From NCBI RefSeq assembly GCF_031181705.1, contig NZ_JAPSKN010000039.1, positions 1 through 39,325 on the forward strand: a DNA stretch of 39,325 nt. The letters run 5' to 3'. The notes below the pieces were generated by a model, which had not been told where the DNA came from, did no database searches, and saw only the letters and a list, made by a program, of their open reading frames with translations. A program made the position numbers and the translations under genes. This document shows positions 20,678-29,318 of the stretch, one piece after another (position 1 is the stretch's first letter; the number at the start of each line of letters is the position of its first letter). Source of the stretch: Streptomyces sp. GTDB taxonomy: Bacteria > Actinomycetota > Actinomycetes > Streptomycetales > Streptomycetaceae.

Positions 20678-23413
20678 ATGTCTCCCATCCCCCGCAGATC
20701 CCTCCTCAAGGCCGCCGCCGTCGCCGGAGCCGCCGCCCAGTTCAGCTGGGCGCTGGGGGCGCAGGACACCCACGCCGCGCCCGCGGCCGAGCCCGCCGGG
20801 GCCGGCCCGGTGGTTCTCGACTGGCTGGAGGACGGCGGCCTCGGCGCCGCCCCCGGCTCCACCGTCGGCGTCCCCTGGCCGAAGGGCGCCTACCAGGAGG
20901 ACCAGACCTTCGCGCTCACGGACGCGGACGGCAAGGCCGTGCCCGTGCAGTCGTGGCCGATCGCGTACTGGCCCGACGGCTCCCTCAAGTGGACCGCGCA
21001 CGCGGTGGGTTCGGGCAACGGCAAGCTCACCCTCGCGGCCGGCGCGCCCGCCGCGCCCGAGAAGAAGGTGACCGTCGATCAACGCGGCGGCACCATCGAC
21101 ATCTCGACCGGCGTCATCACCGTGAGGATCGGCAAGTCCGGCTCCACGCTCGTCAAGTCCGTCACCCGCGGCTCGACCGAGATCGCCCGCAACGGCCGCC
21201 TGGTGCTGATCCGCCAGCCGGAGTTCGAGGACGAGGACCAGGGCACGGTCAGGACCGAGCGCTTCGACGGCGTCCTCTCCAAGGTCCAGGTCGAGCAGGA
21301 GGGCCCGGTCCGGGCGGTCGTCCGCATCGACGGCAGACACCGCAAGGGCGACCGCAGCTGGCTGCCGTTCTCCGTCCGGCTCTACTTCTACGCGGGCGCC
21401 GACTCCTTCCGCATGGTGCACACCATCACCTACGACGGCACCCAGAAGCCGGGCAAGGCGTCCGGCGACTTCGTCCGCGGCCTCGGCGTCCGCTTCACCG
21501 TGCCGATGCGCGACGAGTCCTACGACCGCCACGTCCGCATCGGCGGCGACGGCACCGGCCTGCTGCGCGAGGCCGTCAAGGGCATCACCGGGCTGCGCCG
21601 CGATCCGGGCGCGGCCGTGCAGGCGGCTCAGTACGAGGGCAGGAAGCTGCCCGACCCGGCCACCTGGGACCAGCGGGTCACCACCCGCCTGCAGTACATC
21701 CCCGAGTGGGGCGACTACACCCTCTCCCAGCTCTCCGCCGACGGCTTCACCGTGCGCAAGCGCACCAAGAAGGGGTACGGCTGGATCGGCGCGGGCGGCG
21801 GCCGGCGCGCCTCCGGATTCGGCTACGTCGGCGGCGTGAGCGGCGGACTCTCCTTCGGTCTGCGCGACTTCTGGGAGAAGTTCCCCGCCCAGCTCGACAT
21901 CCGCGACGCCCACACCGACGCGGCCGAGGTCACCTTGTGGCTCTGGTCCCCCGAGGCGCAGCCCATGGACATGCGCTTCTACCACGACGGCATGGGCCAG
22001 GACTCCTTTCCGGAGCAGCTCGAAGGCCTCAACATCACCTACGAGGACTACGAGCCCGAGTTCGGCACGCCCTACGGCATCGCCCGCACCTCCGAGCTGC
22101 TGTTCTGGGCCAACGCCTCCACCCCGAGCGCCGAGACGCTCGCCGGGCAGGCCGAGGCCGTCCGGGTCCTGCCGCAGCTCGCCGCCCCGCCGAAACAGCT
22201 CATCGAGGCGGGCGTCTTCGGCAAGGGCCTGTTCGCCGAGCCCGACCGGTCCACCCCGGCCAAGGCGAGGATCGAGGACCACCTGGACTTCCTCTTCACC
22301 TACTACAAGGACCAGGTGGAGATGCGCCGGTGGTACGGCTTCTGGGACTACGGCGACATCATGCACACCTACGACACCGTCCGGCACCAGTGGCGCTACG
22401 ACGTCGGCGGCTACGCCTGGGACAACTCCGAGCTGTCCCCGGACCTGTGGCTCTGGTACGCGTACCTGCGCTCCGGCCGCGCCGACGTCTTCCGCTTCGC
22501 CGAGGCCATGACCCGGCACACCGGCGAGGTCGACGTCTACCACCTCGGCAAGTGGGCGGGCCTCGGCACCCGGCACGGGGTGCAGCACTGGGCCGACAGC
22601 GCCAAGCAGCAGCGCATCGCCAACACCACCTACCGGCGCTACTACTACTTCCTCACGGCGGACGAACGCGTCGGCGACCTCATGCACGCCAACGTCGACT
22701 CCGACGAGACGTTCCTCGCCCTCGACCCGCTCCGCAAGATCCGCACCGAGCCGTACACGCCCGACCGGCACGCCCTGTCGATCGGCTTCGGCACCGACTG
22801 GAGCGGGCTGGTGTCGGCGTGGCTGACCGAGTGGGAGCGCAGGGGCCCCAAGTGGGAGAAGGCCAGGGCGCGTGTGCTGTCCACGATGGAGACCATCGCC
22901 GCCCAGCCCAACGGCTTCGTGCAGGGCAGCGGCCTGTACGACCTGGACACCGGCAGGTTCGCCGTCGCCGCCCAGCCCAAGGTGGAGGTCTCGCACCTGT
23001 CGGCCGTCTTCGGCCTCAACGAACTGTGCGCCGAGCTCATCGACCTCGTCGACATGCCGGAGTTCAAGGAGGCCTACCTCGACTACTGCCGCTACTTCAA
23101 CGCCACCAAGACCGAGCAGGCGGCCCGCTACGGCAGCAACTTCGGCTCCCTGATCCTCTTCCAGGGCCATTCGCGCCTCGACGCCTACGCCGCCGTCCTA
23201 AGCGGCGACGAGAAACTCGCCCGGCGCGCCTGGGACAAGTTCTACAACTCCGACGGCTACAAGGAGTCCGCGCCCTGGAGGACCGAGAAGCTCAGCGGCC
23301 CGCTGACGCTGGTGCCCGGCAGCGAGGCGCCCTGGGTCTCCACCAACGACACCTCGCTGTACGGCCTCGCCGCGATCGAGAATCTGGCCCTGCTCGGCGA
23401 CAGGATGCCCTGA
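20678..23413 (+). CDS. Tat-exported exo-rhamnogalacturonan lyase-like protein (PL26-type)
   Basis: 911 residues from the ATG at 20678. A Tat signal (R6-R7 in IPRRSLLKAAA) with a probable AxA-type cut near residue 34 sends it outside. The mature N-terminus (STVGVPWPKGAYQEDQ, then VQSWPIAYWPDGSLKW) is the hallmark of the PcRGLX family, whose fungal founder is an exo-rhamnogalacturonan lyase of PL26. That enzyme cleaves rhamnogalacturonan I by beta-elimination. Beta-rich N-terminal domains lead into a large C-terminal part, about 520-911, that is aromatic- and helix-rich (YYKDQVEMRRWYGFWDYGD, YAWDNSELSPDLWLWYAYL) and resembles an alpha-toroid. Catalytic residues cannot be assigned by eye. It is last in an operon with an oligosaccharide importer, which fits secretion, cleavage and uptake. 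Activity is inferred. Confidence 0.75.
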   Translation: MSPIPRRSLLKAAAVAGAAAQFSWALGAQDTHAAPAAEPAGAGPVVLDWLEDGGLGAAPGSTVGVPWPKGAYQEDQTFALTDADGKAVPVQSWPIAYWPDGSLKWTAHAVGSGNGKLTLAAGAPAAPEKKVTVDQRGGTIDISTGVITVRIGKSGSTLVKSVTRGSTEIARNGRLVLIRQPEFEDEDQGTVRTERFDGVLSKVQVEQEGPVRAVVRIDGRHRKGDRSWLPFSVRLYFYAGADSFRMVHTITYDGTQKPGKASGDFVRGLGVRFTVPMRDESYDRHVRIGGDGTGLLREAVKGITGLRRDPGAAVQAAQYEGRKLPDPATWDQRVTTRLQYIPEWGDYTLSQLSADGFTVRKRTKKGYGWIGAGGGRRASGFGYVGGVSGGLSFGLRDFWEKFPAQLDIRDAHTDAAEVTLWLWSPEAQPMDMRFYHDGMGQDSFPEQLEGLNITYEDYEPEFGTPYGIARTSELLFWANASTPSAETLAGQAEAVRVLPQLAAPPKQLIEAGVFGKGLFAEPDRSTPAKARIEDHLDFLFTYYKDQVEMRRWYGFWDYGDIMHTYDTVRHQWRYDVGGYAWDNSELSPDLWLWYAYLRSGRADVFRFAEAMTRHTGEVDVYHLGKWAGLGTRHGVQHWADSAKQQRIANTTYRRYYYFLTADERVGDLMHANVDSDETFLALDPLRKIRTEPYTPDRHALSIGFGTDWSGLVSAWLTEWERRGPKWEKARARVLSTMETIAAQPNGFVQGSGLYDLDTGRFAVAAQPKVEVSHLSAVFGLNELCAELIDLVDMPEFKEAYLDYCRYFNATKTEQAARYGSNFGSLILFQGHSRLDAYAAVLSGDEKLARRAWDKFYNSDGYKESAPWRTEKLSGPLTLVPGSEAPWVSTNDTSLYGLAAIENLALLGDRMP

Positions 23414-23420
23414 CCGGCGG

Positions 23421-25805
23421 CTAGTTCATCCTCCCGAGGGCCTCCCGCATCCGCCGGACGTCCCGGATCCGCTGCTCGTACGTCGCCCCGAGTGCGAGCA
23501 GCAGGAGCCCGGCGAGAGCGGGAGGCGCCCAGCGGGGGAGTGCCCCGGTCACCTGCACGACGTACGGGGCGAGTTCGTGCAGCGTGACCAGGGTCAGCAC
23601 CGCTCCGCCCAGCACCAGCGGTGCCTGGAGGTGGTGCCGGGCGCCCAGCAGGGTCACCAGCAGCGCCGCCGCGCCCAGCAGCAGCGGGCGCGTCCAGTGC
23701 GGATCGGCCCAGGTCGCGACCAGGCTGGGCAGGAGGGTGGCGGCCAGTCCGGCGCCGTACGCCGTCCAGGACGTGACCCGCGGGTCACGGCGCCGGCGCA
23801 GGGCGCCGACGAGCAGGGCCGGGACGGTCACCGGGAGCGTGTACGCCTCGGGCGCGGACACGTCCCAGGCGGCCAGGCGCACCCACGCGGCCAGCACGAA
23901 CAGGGCCGTGGCCGCGTAACCGACGGGCCGGCGGCCGGGACGCAGCGCGGTACCCGCGGCGATCACCCCGCACAGGGCCAGCACCAGGGCGAGCAGCGGC
24001 GGGTCGGTGACGGCGAGGCCCGCGGCGAGCAGGCCGGTCGCGGCGGCGGCGACCTCCACCGCCACGACCGTCCGGCGCTCGACCGGACGCGCCGCGAGCA
24101 GGGCGGCGACCGCGGGAACGGCCAGGACCAGCAGCGCCGTACGGGCCGGTGGCCAGTTGGCCGCGGCGCCCGTGGCCGAGGCCAGCGCGGCGGCGTACAC
24201 CAGGGCGGCCGGAGCCGTGAACGGAGTGAGTGCCGTCCGCCAGGAGAACGCGGCGAGCAGGGCCGTCAGCACGGACAGCACGACCAGCGTCGCGGTCCGG
24301 GCGGCGAGGGAGAGCAGGGTGAGGTCGACGGCCGTGACCAGCGCGAGAACGAGGGCGGTGATCCGTGCCTCGGCCGCGGTGGTCCGGGCCGTGTGCAGCG
24401 CGGCCGCCGTCAGGACGGCCAGGACCGACACCCCCGCGGCGTACGGAACCGTGAGGATCGCGGGAAGCGACAGCGCCGCCGCCCAGAGGAGACCCAGCGC
24501 ACCGAGCCGGGCGCGTGACCGCCACTGCTCCTTGCGGACCACCAGCGCGAGCACGACCGCGACCAGCAGCAGCGCCACCGGAGTCGTCGCCGCGTCCGAC
24601 GGCCAGGGCGCGTCCACGGTGACGGCCGCCCGGGCGTCCGACGGCGCACCGCTCCACACCCGGCCGAGCCACCCGGCCGGACCCAGCACCACCAGGGCGA
24701 GGACCGGCAGCGTCCCCAGCAGGGCCAGCCCCTGCACGACGGCAGAGGCCCAGACCCAGCCGCGCCGCACCGCGTCCGGCAGCCGCACGGCCCGCAGCGC
24801 CCCCAACAGGGCCACACCCAGGACCAGATGGACCGGGACCACCCACTGCGACGGCACCACCGTGCGCGGCACCGCGCCGAGCGCCGCGACGGTGAGCAGC
24901 CCCGAGGTGATCGTCAGGCCGAGCGTGTGCGCCGTACCCGAATCCCGCCGGGCCGCACCCAGCGCGATCCCCGCCGCGAGCAGGAGCAGCACCCCCGCCC
25001 GGGCGGCCGCGCCCGGACCGTCGGCCGTCACGGACAGCCACCCGGCGCCCAGAACGCCCCAGCCCCCCGTGCCGTAGGCGCCGACGACCGCCGTGACCCG
25101 CACGGACACGGCCGTCACCCGGAGCGCCGCGACCGCGTCGAGTCCGGCGGTCACCAGCAACGCCGCCGTGACGGCATGCGGTCCCGCGTCGGCGGCCACG
25201 GCCCACAGCAGCAGCGGGAGCTGCGCGGCCGCCAGCGCGGAGGGCAGCGGCAGCCGCAGTGCCGCTGTGACCGGCAGCCGGCCGTACACCGCCCAGACCA
25301 CGGCCAGTACCGCCGTGGCGGCCGCCGCGTACCCGGTCCCGCCCGTCCGGGCGAGGGCCGCCTCGTGCAGGGCGTACGCGTCGAGGACGGTCAGCGCCAG
25401 CCCGAGCCCCGCCACCGACTCGGCCGTCGAGCGCAGCCCCCGCTTGAGGAGCGGAACGGGCACCGCGAGCGCGGTCAGCGTCACCGCGCCGAGCACCAGC
25501 GCCCGCCCGGTGATGCCCATGTGTCCCCAGCTGACCAGCGTGAACACCGCGGCCGCGAGCGTGAGCAGGACACCGCCGAGCACCAGGAGCACGTTCTGCA
25601 CGCTGGGCGCCGCCGCCTCCGGGCGGGGCGGTGGCGCGGACGGCGTCCGCGGGTGCGCCCAGGGCCGCGACGGTCGTTGCGTCTGCTGCAGGGCCGCGAC
25701 CAGCCAGGCGCGGCGGGTCAGCAACTGGGCCCGGCGGGCGTCCAGTTGTCGGAGTTCGGCGTCGAGGAGCCGTAGTTCCTCGGCCGGGGGCGGAAGGTGC
25801 GTCAT
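23421..25805 (-). CDS. large polytopic membrane protein, unknown function
   Basis: 794 residues from the ATG at 25805; upstream in-frame ATG (25841) and GTG (25829) are possible. Residues about 6-42 form a charged coiled coil (EELRLLDAELRQLDARR), then a Pro-rich linker, then from about residue 69 nearly continuous hydrophobic helices, more than twenty, dominated by Ala/Val/Leu/Gly. SVQNVLLVLGGVLLTLAAAVFTLVSWG is the most distinctive segment. The C-terminus is charged (YEQRIRDVRRMREALGRMN). The layout resembles other large Streptomyces integral membrane proteins of unknown role. It ends eight bases from the end of the convergent lyase gene. Confidence 0.85.
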   Translation of the reverse strand: MTHLPPPAEELRLLDAELRQLDARRAQLLTRRAWLVAALQQTQRPSRPWAHPRTPSAPPPRPEAAAPSVQNVLLVLGGVLLTLAAAVFTLVSWGHMGITGRALVLGAVTLTALAVPVPLLKRGLRSTAESVAGLGLALTVLDAYALHEAALARTGGTGYAAAATAVLAVVWAVYGRLPVTAALRLPLPSALAAAQLPLLLWAVAADAGPHAVTAALLVTAGLDAVAALRVTAVSVRVTAVVGAYGTGGWGVLGAGWLSVTADGPGAAARAGVLLLLAAGIALGAARRDSGTAHTLGLTITSGLLTVAALGAVPRTVVPSQWVVPVHLVLGVALLGALRAVRLPDAVRRGWVWASAVVQGLALLGTLPVLALVVLGPAGWLGRVWSGAPSDARAAVTVDAPWPSDAATTPVALLLVAVVLALVVRKEQWRSRARLGALGLLWAAALSLPAILTVPYAAGVSVLAVLTAAALHTARTTAAEARITALVLALVTAVDLTLLSLAARTATLVVLSVLTALLAAFSWRTALTPFTAPAALVYAAALASATGAAANWPPARTALLVLAVPAVAALLAARPVERRTVVAVEVAAAATGLLAAGLAVTDPPLLALVLALCGVIAAGTALRPGRRPVGYAATALFVLAAWVRLAAWDVSAPEAYTLPVTVPALLVGALRRRRDPRVTSWTAYGAGLAATLLPSLVATWADPHWTRPLLLGAAALLVTLLGARHHLQAPLVLGGAVLTLVTLHELAPYVVQVTGALPRWAPPALAGLLLLALGATYEQRIRDVRRMREALGRMN

Positions 25806-25902
25806 GACACGCAGTGTGTCCCGCGTCACCGCGCCGGGCATGAGCGCGGATACTCAGGCGCGTACTCAGCCGGACCCTCCCCCGAGTGGGCAGACTGCGG
25901 AC

Positions 25903-26349
25903 ATGGACTGGAACCATTACCGCTTCCGCAGCCTGTGGACCCTGCCCGAACCCCCGACGGCCGTGTACGAGGTGCTGCGGCGCCCCGAGGACTACCCGCG
26001 CTGGTGGCGCCAGGTCCGCGAGGTGACCCGGCTCGACGACACCACCGGGGTGATCCGGATCCGTTCCGTCCTGCCGTACGACATGACCTTCACGGCGCGC
26101 GAGGTGCGGCACGACCCCGGGGACGGGGTGCTGGAGATCGCCGTGTCCGGGGACATCGAGGGCTGGGCGCGCTGGACGGTCACACCGCGCGGGACGGGCA
26201 GCCTGGCGCGGTACGACCAGGTGGTGAGCGTCACCAAGCCGCTGCTGAGGCGGTTCGCCGTACCGGGACGGCCCGTCTTCCGCGCCAACCACGCCCTGAT
26301 GATGAGGTCGGGGCGGCGCGGACTGCTCCGGCACCTGCGAACGGTTTGA
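25903..26349 (+). CDS. SRPBCC (START-like) family protein
   Basis: 148 residues from the ATG at 25903; an ATG at 25840 would add 21 residues. The helix-grip pattern is clear: WTLPEPPTAVYEVLRRPEDYPRWW at residues about 11-34, then beta-strands VIRIRSVLPYDMTFTAREV and GWARWTVTPRG, and a long C-terminal helix. These proteins bind hydrophobic ligands (polyketide cyclase/dehydrase and lipid-transfer group). The ligand is unknown. A CAGACT six bases before the start hints at another leaderless message. The tRNA promoter overlaps its last codons. Confidence 0.85.
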   Translation: MDWNHYRFRSLWTLPEPPTAVYEVLRRPEDYPRWWRQVREVTRLDDTTGVIRIRSVLPYDMTFTAREVRHDPGDGVLEIAVSGDIEGWARWTVTPRGTGSLARYDQVVSVTKPLLRRFAVPGRPVFRANHALMMRSGRRGLLRHLRTV

Positions 26350-26375
26350 AGGAAGCGCGCCGGGACCTGTATTGT
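26346..26375 (+). promoter_or_regulatory. promoter of tRNA-Val(CAC) copy 2
   Basis: TTGAAG (26346-26351), an 18-base spacer and TATTGT (26370-26375), with the tRNA 5' end 13 bases later. The -35 overlaps the stop codon of the SRPBCC gene. Confidence 0.6.
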
Positions 26376-26388
26376 TCAGTGCGTTCCC

Positions 26389-26460
26389 GGGCGATTAGCT
26401 CAGTGGGAGAGCGCTTCGTTCACACCGAAGAGGTCACTGGTTCGAACCCAGTATCGCCCA
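26389..26460 (+). tRNA. tRNA-Val(CAC), copy 2
   Basis: Identical over all 72 bases to the copy at 16071; anticodon CAC at 26421-26423. CCA not encoded. Confidence 0.97.
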
Positions 26461-26470
26461 CCGGAAACAG

Positions 26471-26499
26471 CCGGTCCGCCGCAGGCGGACCGGTTTTTT
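26471..26499 (+). terminator. rho-independent terminator after tRNA-Val(CAC)
   Basis: A perfect 10-bp stem (CCGGTCCGCC/GGCGGACCGG) with a GCA loop followed by six T residues. It starts 10 bases after the tRNA. It is also placed to block read-through into the convergent exonuclease gene. Confidence 0.93.
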
Positions 26500-26541
26500 C
26501 ATGCCCGCCCGGTGCCGCCGGCGCTGTCCCGTGCCGCGTGC

Positions 26542-27270
26542 TCAGGCCGCCGCGGGCAGGTCCGGGCGCAGCGGCCAGGCCGGATCGACCGCCTCGTCCA
26601 CGCCGCTGCGCGCGAAATACGCCTGCAGGCCCCGGGCCTGCGCCGCGTGCCAGACCGCCTGCAGCGTGTGCAGCTCGCCCGGCGCGAGACGCTCCAGCCG
26701 GGACGCGAACCGGCGGCCCACCGCCCGGGTCACCTCCAGCGCCGCCACGGCGTCCGCCGCCGCGTCGTGCGCGCCCTCCAGCGCGACACCGTAGTGCGCG
26801 CACAGGTCGGCCAGGGTGCGGCGGCCCTTGCGGTAGCGGTCCAGGTGCTTGTCCAGAACCCTCGGGTCGAGCACCAGCAGCGGCGCCGACTCGAACCAGC
26901 GGCCGAGCGCCGAGGCGCGGTGCCGGCGCAACTCCCGGTCCAGCACGGTGAGATCGAAGGGGGCGTTCATCACCACGACCGGACGGCCGGCATGGGCCTG
27001 CTCGGCCAGCGCCTCGGCTATCTCGTACATCACCGGCGCCGGCCACCGGCCGTTGCGCTGCAGGTGTTCCTCCGTCAGCCCGTGCACCGCCGTCGCCTCG
27101 GCGGGCACCGGCACTCCCGGGTTCACCAGCCACCGGCTGACCCGCGGCCGCATGCCCGGGGCGTCCTGGACGACGACGGAGGCCGACACGATCCGGTCGG
27201 TCTCGACGTCCACGCCCGTCGTCTCCGTGTCGAAGGCGGCCAGCGGCCCCTCGAACCAGCACGTCGTCAT
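26542..27270 (-). CDS. DEDDh 3'-5' exonuclease (DnaQ/epsilon-like)
   Basis: 242 residues from the ATG at 27270; a GTG two codons upstream (27276), nearer to GAGGGG, is an alternative start. Three exonuclease motifs are present: FDTETTGVD (D14, E16), VVMNAPFDLTVLDREL (about 90-105) and GAHDAAADAVAALE (about 169-182, with the HDAxxD typical of DEDDh enzymes). They bind two metal ions and cleave DNA or RNA from the 3' end. It is single-domain, without a GIY-YIG or polymerase module, so a repair or nucleotide-trimming role rather than replicative proofreading is likely. It is divergent from the DUF4365 gene. Confidence 0.92.
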   Translation of the reverse strand: MTTCWFEGPLAAFDTETTGVDVETDRIVSASVVVQDAPGMRPRVSRWLVNPGVPVPAEATAVHGLTEEHLQRNGRWPAPVMYEIAEALAEQAHAGRPVVVMNAPFDLTVLDRELRRHRASALGRWFESAPLLVLDPRVLDKHLDRYRKGRRTLADLCAHYGVALEGAHDAAADAVAALEVTRAVGRRFASRLERLAPGELHTLQAVWHAAQARGLQAYFARSGVDEAVDPAWPLRPDLPAAA

Positions 27271-27440
27271 AGCCACACAACCCCTCGTTCACCTTCGGCA
27301 GTTGACATACCGTCCGCTGCCCGATCCGGTGATACCCGCCCTGTTTGCGCCGTACGCCGGAAGGAGACAACAGGAGTACGGGTCGCCGCAGTTCAGCGGC
27401 CCGCAGCGGGGACTCACTTGTTCTGGAAGGCTGTTGGGCC

Positions 27441-28007
27441 ATGGCCATAGCGCAGCCCGAACGGGGCGGGCTGCTGCCCGGAAGCGCGGCTGCCCCTCGC
27501 GGCTCTCTCGCCACCACCGCCTGCATGGAGACACTGCAGGTCGGCTATCTGCACGCCGTCGCGGCGGCCGCCGGCTGCTCGCTGTCCCAGCCCTTCCCCG
27601 ACAACGGCATCGACTGGCACGTCAGCCACAGCGCACCCGGGCACACGGTCGACGACGAGGTCACCATCAAGGTGCAGCTCAAGGCGACCTACCAGGTGCC
27701 GCCCCACCCCCCGGGCCACGCCTTCTCCTTCACGCTCGACAACGACCACCTGGCCAAGCTCGCCCGCACCCCCGTGTCCGTGCACAAGATCCTGGTGGTG
27801 ATGCTGGTGCCCCGGTCGCAGGACGACTGGCTGCGCGCCGGCCACGACCGGCTCGACCTCAGGCACTGCTGCTACTGGACCAACCTCGCCGGCCACCCGA
27901 TCACCGGCCGCCGCCGCACCACCGTGCGCATACCGACAGCACGCATCTTCGACGACCGGGCGCTGTGCGAGATCATGACGCGGGTCGGGACGGGAGGAAG
28001 ACCGTGA
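27441..28007 (+). CDS. DUF4365 protein (PD-(D/E)xK nuclease-like)
   Basis: 188 residues from the ATG at 27441; GGAAGG lies about 11 bases upstream. After a polar N-terminus, the helix METLQVGYLHAVAAAAG leads to PFPDNGIDWHV (D58 in GID) and IKVQLKATY (Q79-x-K81). This D...QxK arrangement is typical of the PD-(D/E)xK fold and of DUF4365, a family found with restriction-like and defence genes as well as alone. Nuclease activity is therefore possible but unproven. It overlaps the next gene by four bases (GTGA), which strongly suggests the two proteins work together. Confidence 0.75.
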   Translation: MAIAQPERGGLLPGSAAAPRGSLATTACMETLQVGYLHAVAAAAGCSLSQPFPDNGIDWHVSHSAPGHTVDDEVTIKVQLKATYQVPPHPPGHAFSFTLDNDHLAKLARTPVSVHKILVVMLVPRSQDDWLRAGHDRLDLRHCCYWTNLAGHPITGRRRTTVRIPTARIFDDRALCEIMTRVGTGGRP

Positions 28008-29227
28008 CGCACCGCCCGACCGGAGAACCGGCGAGGCCCGTCCGGCCCCACCCCGAGGACACCCCCTGGAGCGGCCCACCGCCCGAGCCCGGCGCGGTCG
28101 ACCCGGCCGTACTCGGCGCCCTGCTGCGGCGGCACGGCTGGCAGCGCCGCGGCGGCGCCCCCGGACGGTACGGCCGCTGGACCCCGCCCGGGCCGGGCGG
28201 CGGCACGAGCCTGCTGGTGCCCGAGAGCCACGCCTTCCCCGACAGCGACGACCTGCTCGCCGAGGCCCTGCTCGCCCTCTCCCGCAGCGGCTCGCCCTCC
28301 GCCCGCGAGGTGCTCGTCTCCCTCGCGGTGCCCAGCGACGAGATCCGCTGGTGGCAGGAAGTGCCCGCCGGGCCCGCGGGCGCGGCGCCCTGGACCGCCG
28401 AGGAACGGCTGCGCACCGCCGCCCGCCGGATGCTGCTCGCCGCGGCCCTCGCCACCCGCGCCCGGACCGGCTACCACGGCGCCCGCCACCGCCGCGCCGC
28501 CGCGGCGGCCCTGGAGGGCGTCCTCGTCGGCTCCGCCACCGGCGGCCGGCTCACCGCCTTCGTGCCCGTCACCGGCGGCCGCCCCCTCGCCGTACGCCTC
28601 CACCAGGCCCTGTTCGCCGCCCGCGAGGCCATCGACTACCAGCGCGCCACCGGCGGCATGGACGTCTTCGACGCGGCGGTCGAGGCCGGGGTGAGCCACG
28701 AGCTCACCGAGTCCCTCGTCGCCCTCGTCCGGGGCACCGAGGGCGCCCGGATCGCCGTCGCCTGGGCCCCGGCGGCCGGGGTGCCCGAGGGGTGCGCGCC
28801 CACCGCCGAGCCCGTCGAGTTCTCCCCCGGCGACCTGCCCGCGCTGCGCGAGGCCGGTGCCCGCTACCTGCGCGAGGAGCCCGCCGTACCGGTGCGGATC
28901 ACCGGAGCGGTCACCCGGATGCGCCGGTCGGGACCGCGCGGCGAGGGCACCGTACGGCTGCGCGTCCTGGCCGGGGCCGACGTGCCGCACGTCCGGATCG
29001 CCCTCGACGAGGAGGCGTACCGGATCGCCGGGCACGCCCACCTGGTCGGGCTGCCGGTGCGGGTGCACGGCAGGCTGGAGAGCCGGGGCGGATTCCGCCG
29101 CCTCACCGGCGCCCACGGCGTCGCCCCCGTGCAGGTCGACGACGCCGAGCGGGACCGGTTGCTGAAGGAGCTCCAGGAGAACCTCGACTTCTTCGAGGAG
29201 GCCTGCGGAGGGGACTGCGGGGACTGA
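28004..29227 (+). CDS. 407-residue protein of unknown function, coupled to the DUF4365 gene
   Basis: The GTG at 28004 overlaps the DUF4365 stop and has GGGAGGAAG upstream, so the start is secure. Residues 1-35 are Pro-rich. Residues about 36-60 ([26 protein letters not shown]) look like a small basic motif. The middle (about 95-290) is mixed helix. It includes a run of Arg/Ala ([21 protein letters not shown]) and [38 protein letters not shown]. Residues about 300-385 ([37 protein letters not shown]) read like a beta-rich OB-type fold, a possible nucleic-acid-binding unit. The tail is acidic with two Cys. No family recognised. It ends 91 bases before thrS. Confidence 0.75.
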   Translation: MTHRPTGEPARPVRPHPEDTPWSGPPPEPGAVDPAVLGALLRRHGWQRRGGAPGRYGRWTPPGPGGGTSLLVPESHAFPDSDDLLAEALLALSRSGSPSAREVLVSLAVPSDEIRWWQEVPAGPAGAAPWTAEERLRTAARRMLLAAALATRARTGYHGARHRRAAAAALEGVLVGSATGGRLTAFVPVTGGRPLAVRLHQALFAAREAIDYQRATGGMDVFDAAVEAGVSHELTESLVALVRGTEGARIAVAWAPAAGVPEGCAPTAEPVEFSPGDLPALREAGARYLREEPAVPVRITGAVTRMRRSGPRGEGTVRLRVLAGADVPHVRIALDEEAYRIAGHAHLVGLPVRVHGRLESRGGFRRLTGAHGVAPVQVDDAERDRLLKELQENLDFFEEACGGDCGD

Positions 29228-29318
29228 TTTCGCCCCGGGCGGTCCCGGGTCGGTACGATCCTTACTCGTGCGTGCGCTCCGGTATGGCGCCGCAGCCCCC
29301 TTCAGTCAGGAGAGACCG

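Noticed and set aside
19754..23170. 1138-residue - frame opposite the lyase, and a 1123-residue + frame (20053-23424)
   Set aside because: The lyase frame has a Tat signal, family motifs and the correct codon bias; the others have none.
23785..26334. 849-residue - strand frame overlapping the membrane protein and SRPBCC gene
   Set aside because: Product is Gly/Arg/Ala-rich and lacks the hydrophobic helices seen in the supported frame of the same region.
27302..27335. TTGACA with a downstream TGATAC as promoter for the DUF4365 gene
   Set aside because: The spacer is about 22 bases, too long for a normal sigma-70-type promoter, so it is not annotated.
29228..29318. T-box or other leader riboswitch before thrS
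   Set aside because: The 91-base gap is too short for a T-box and lacks its conserved elements; a plain ribosome-binding site precedes the start.
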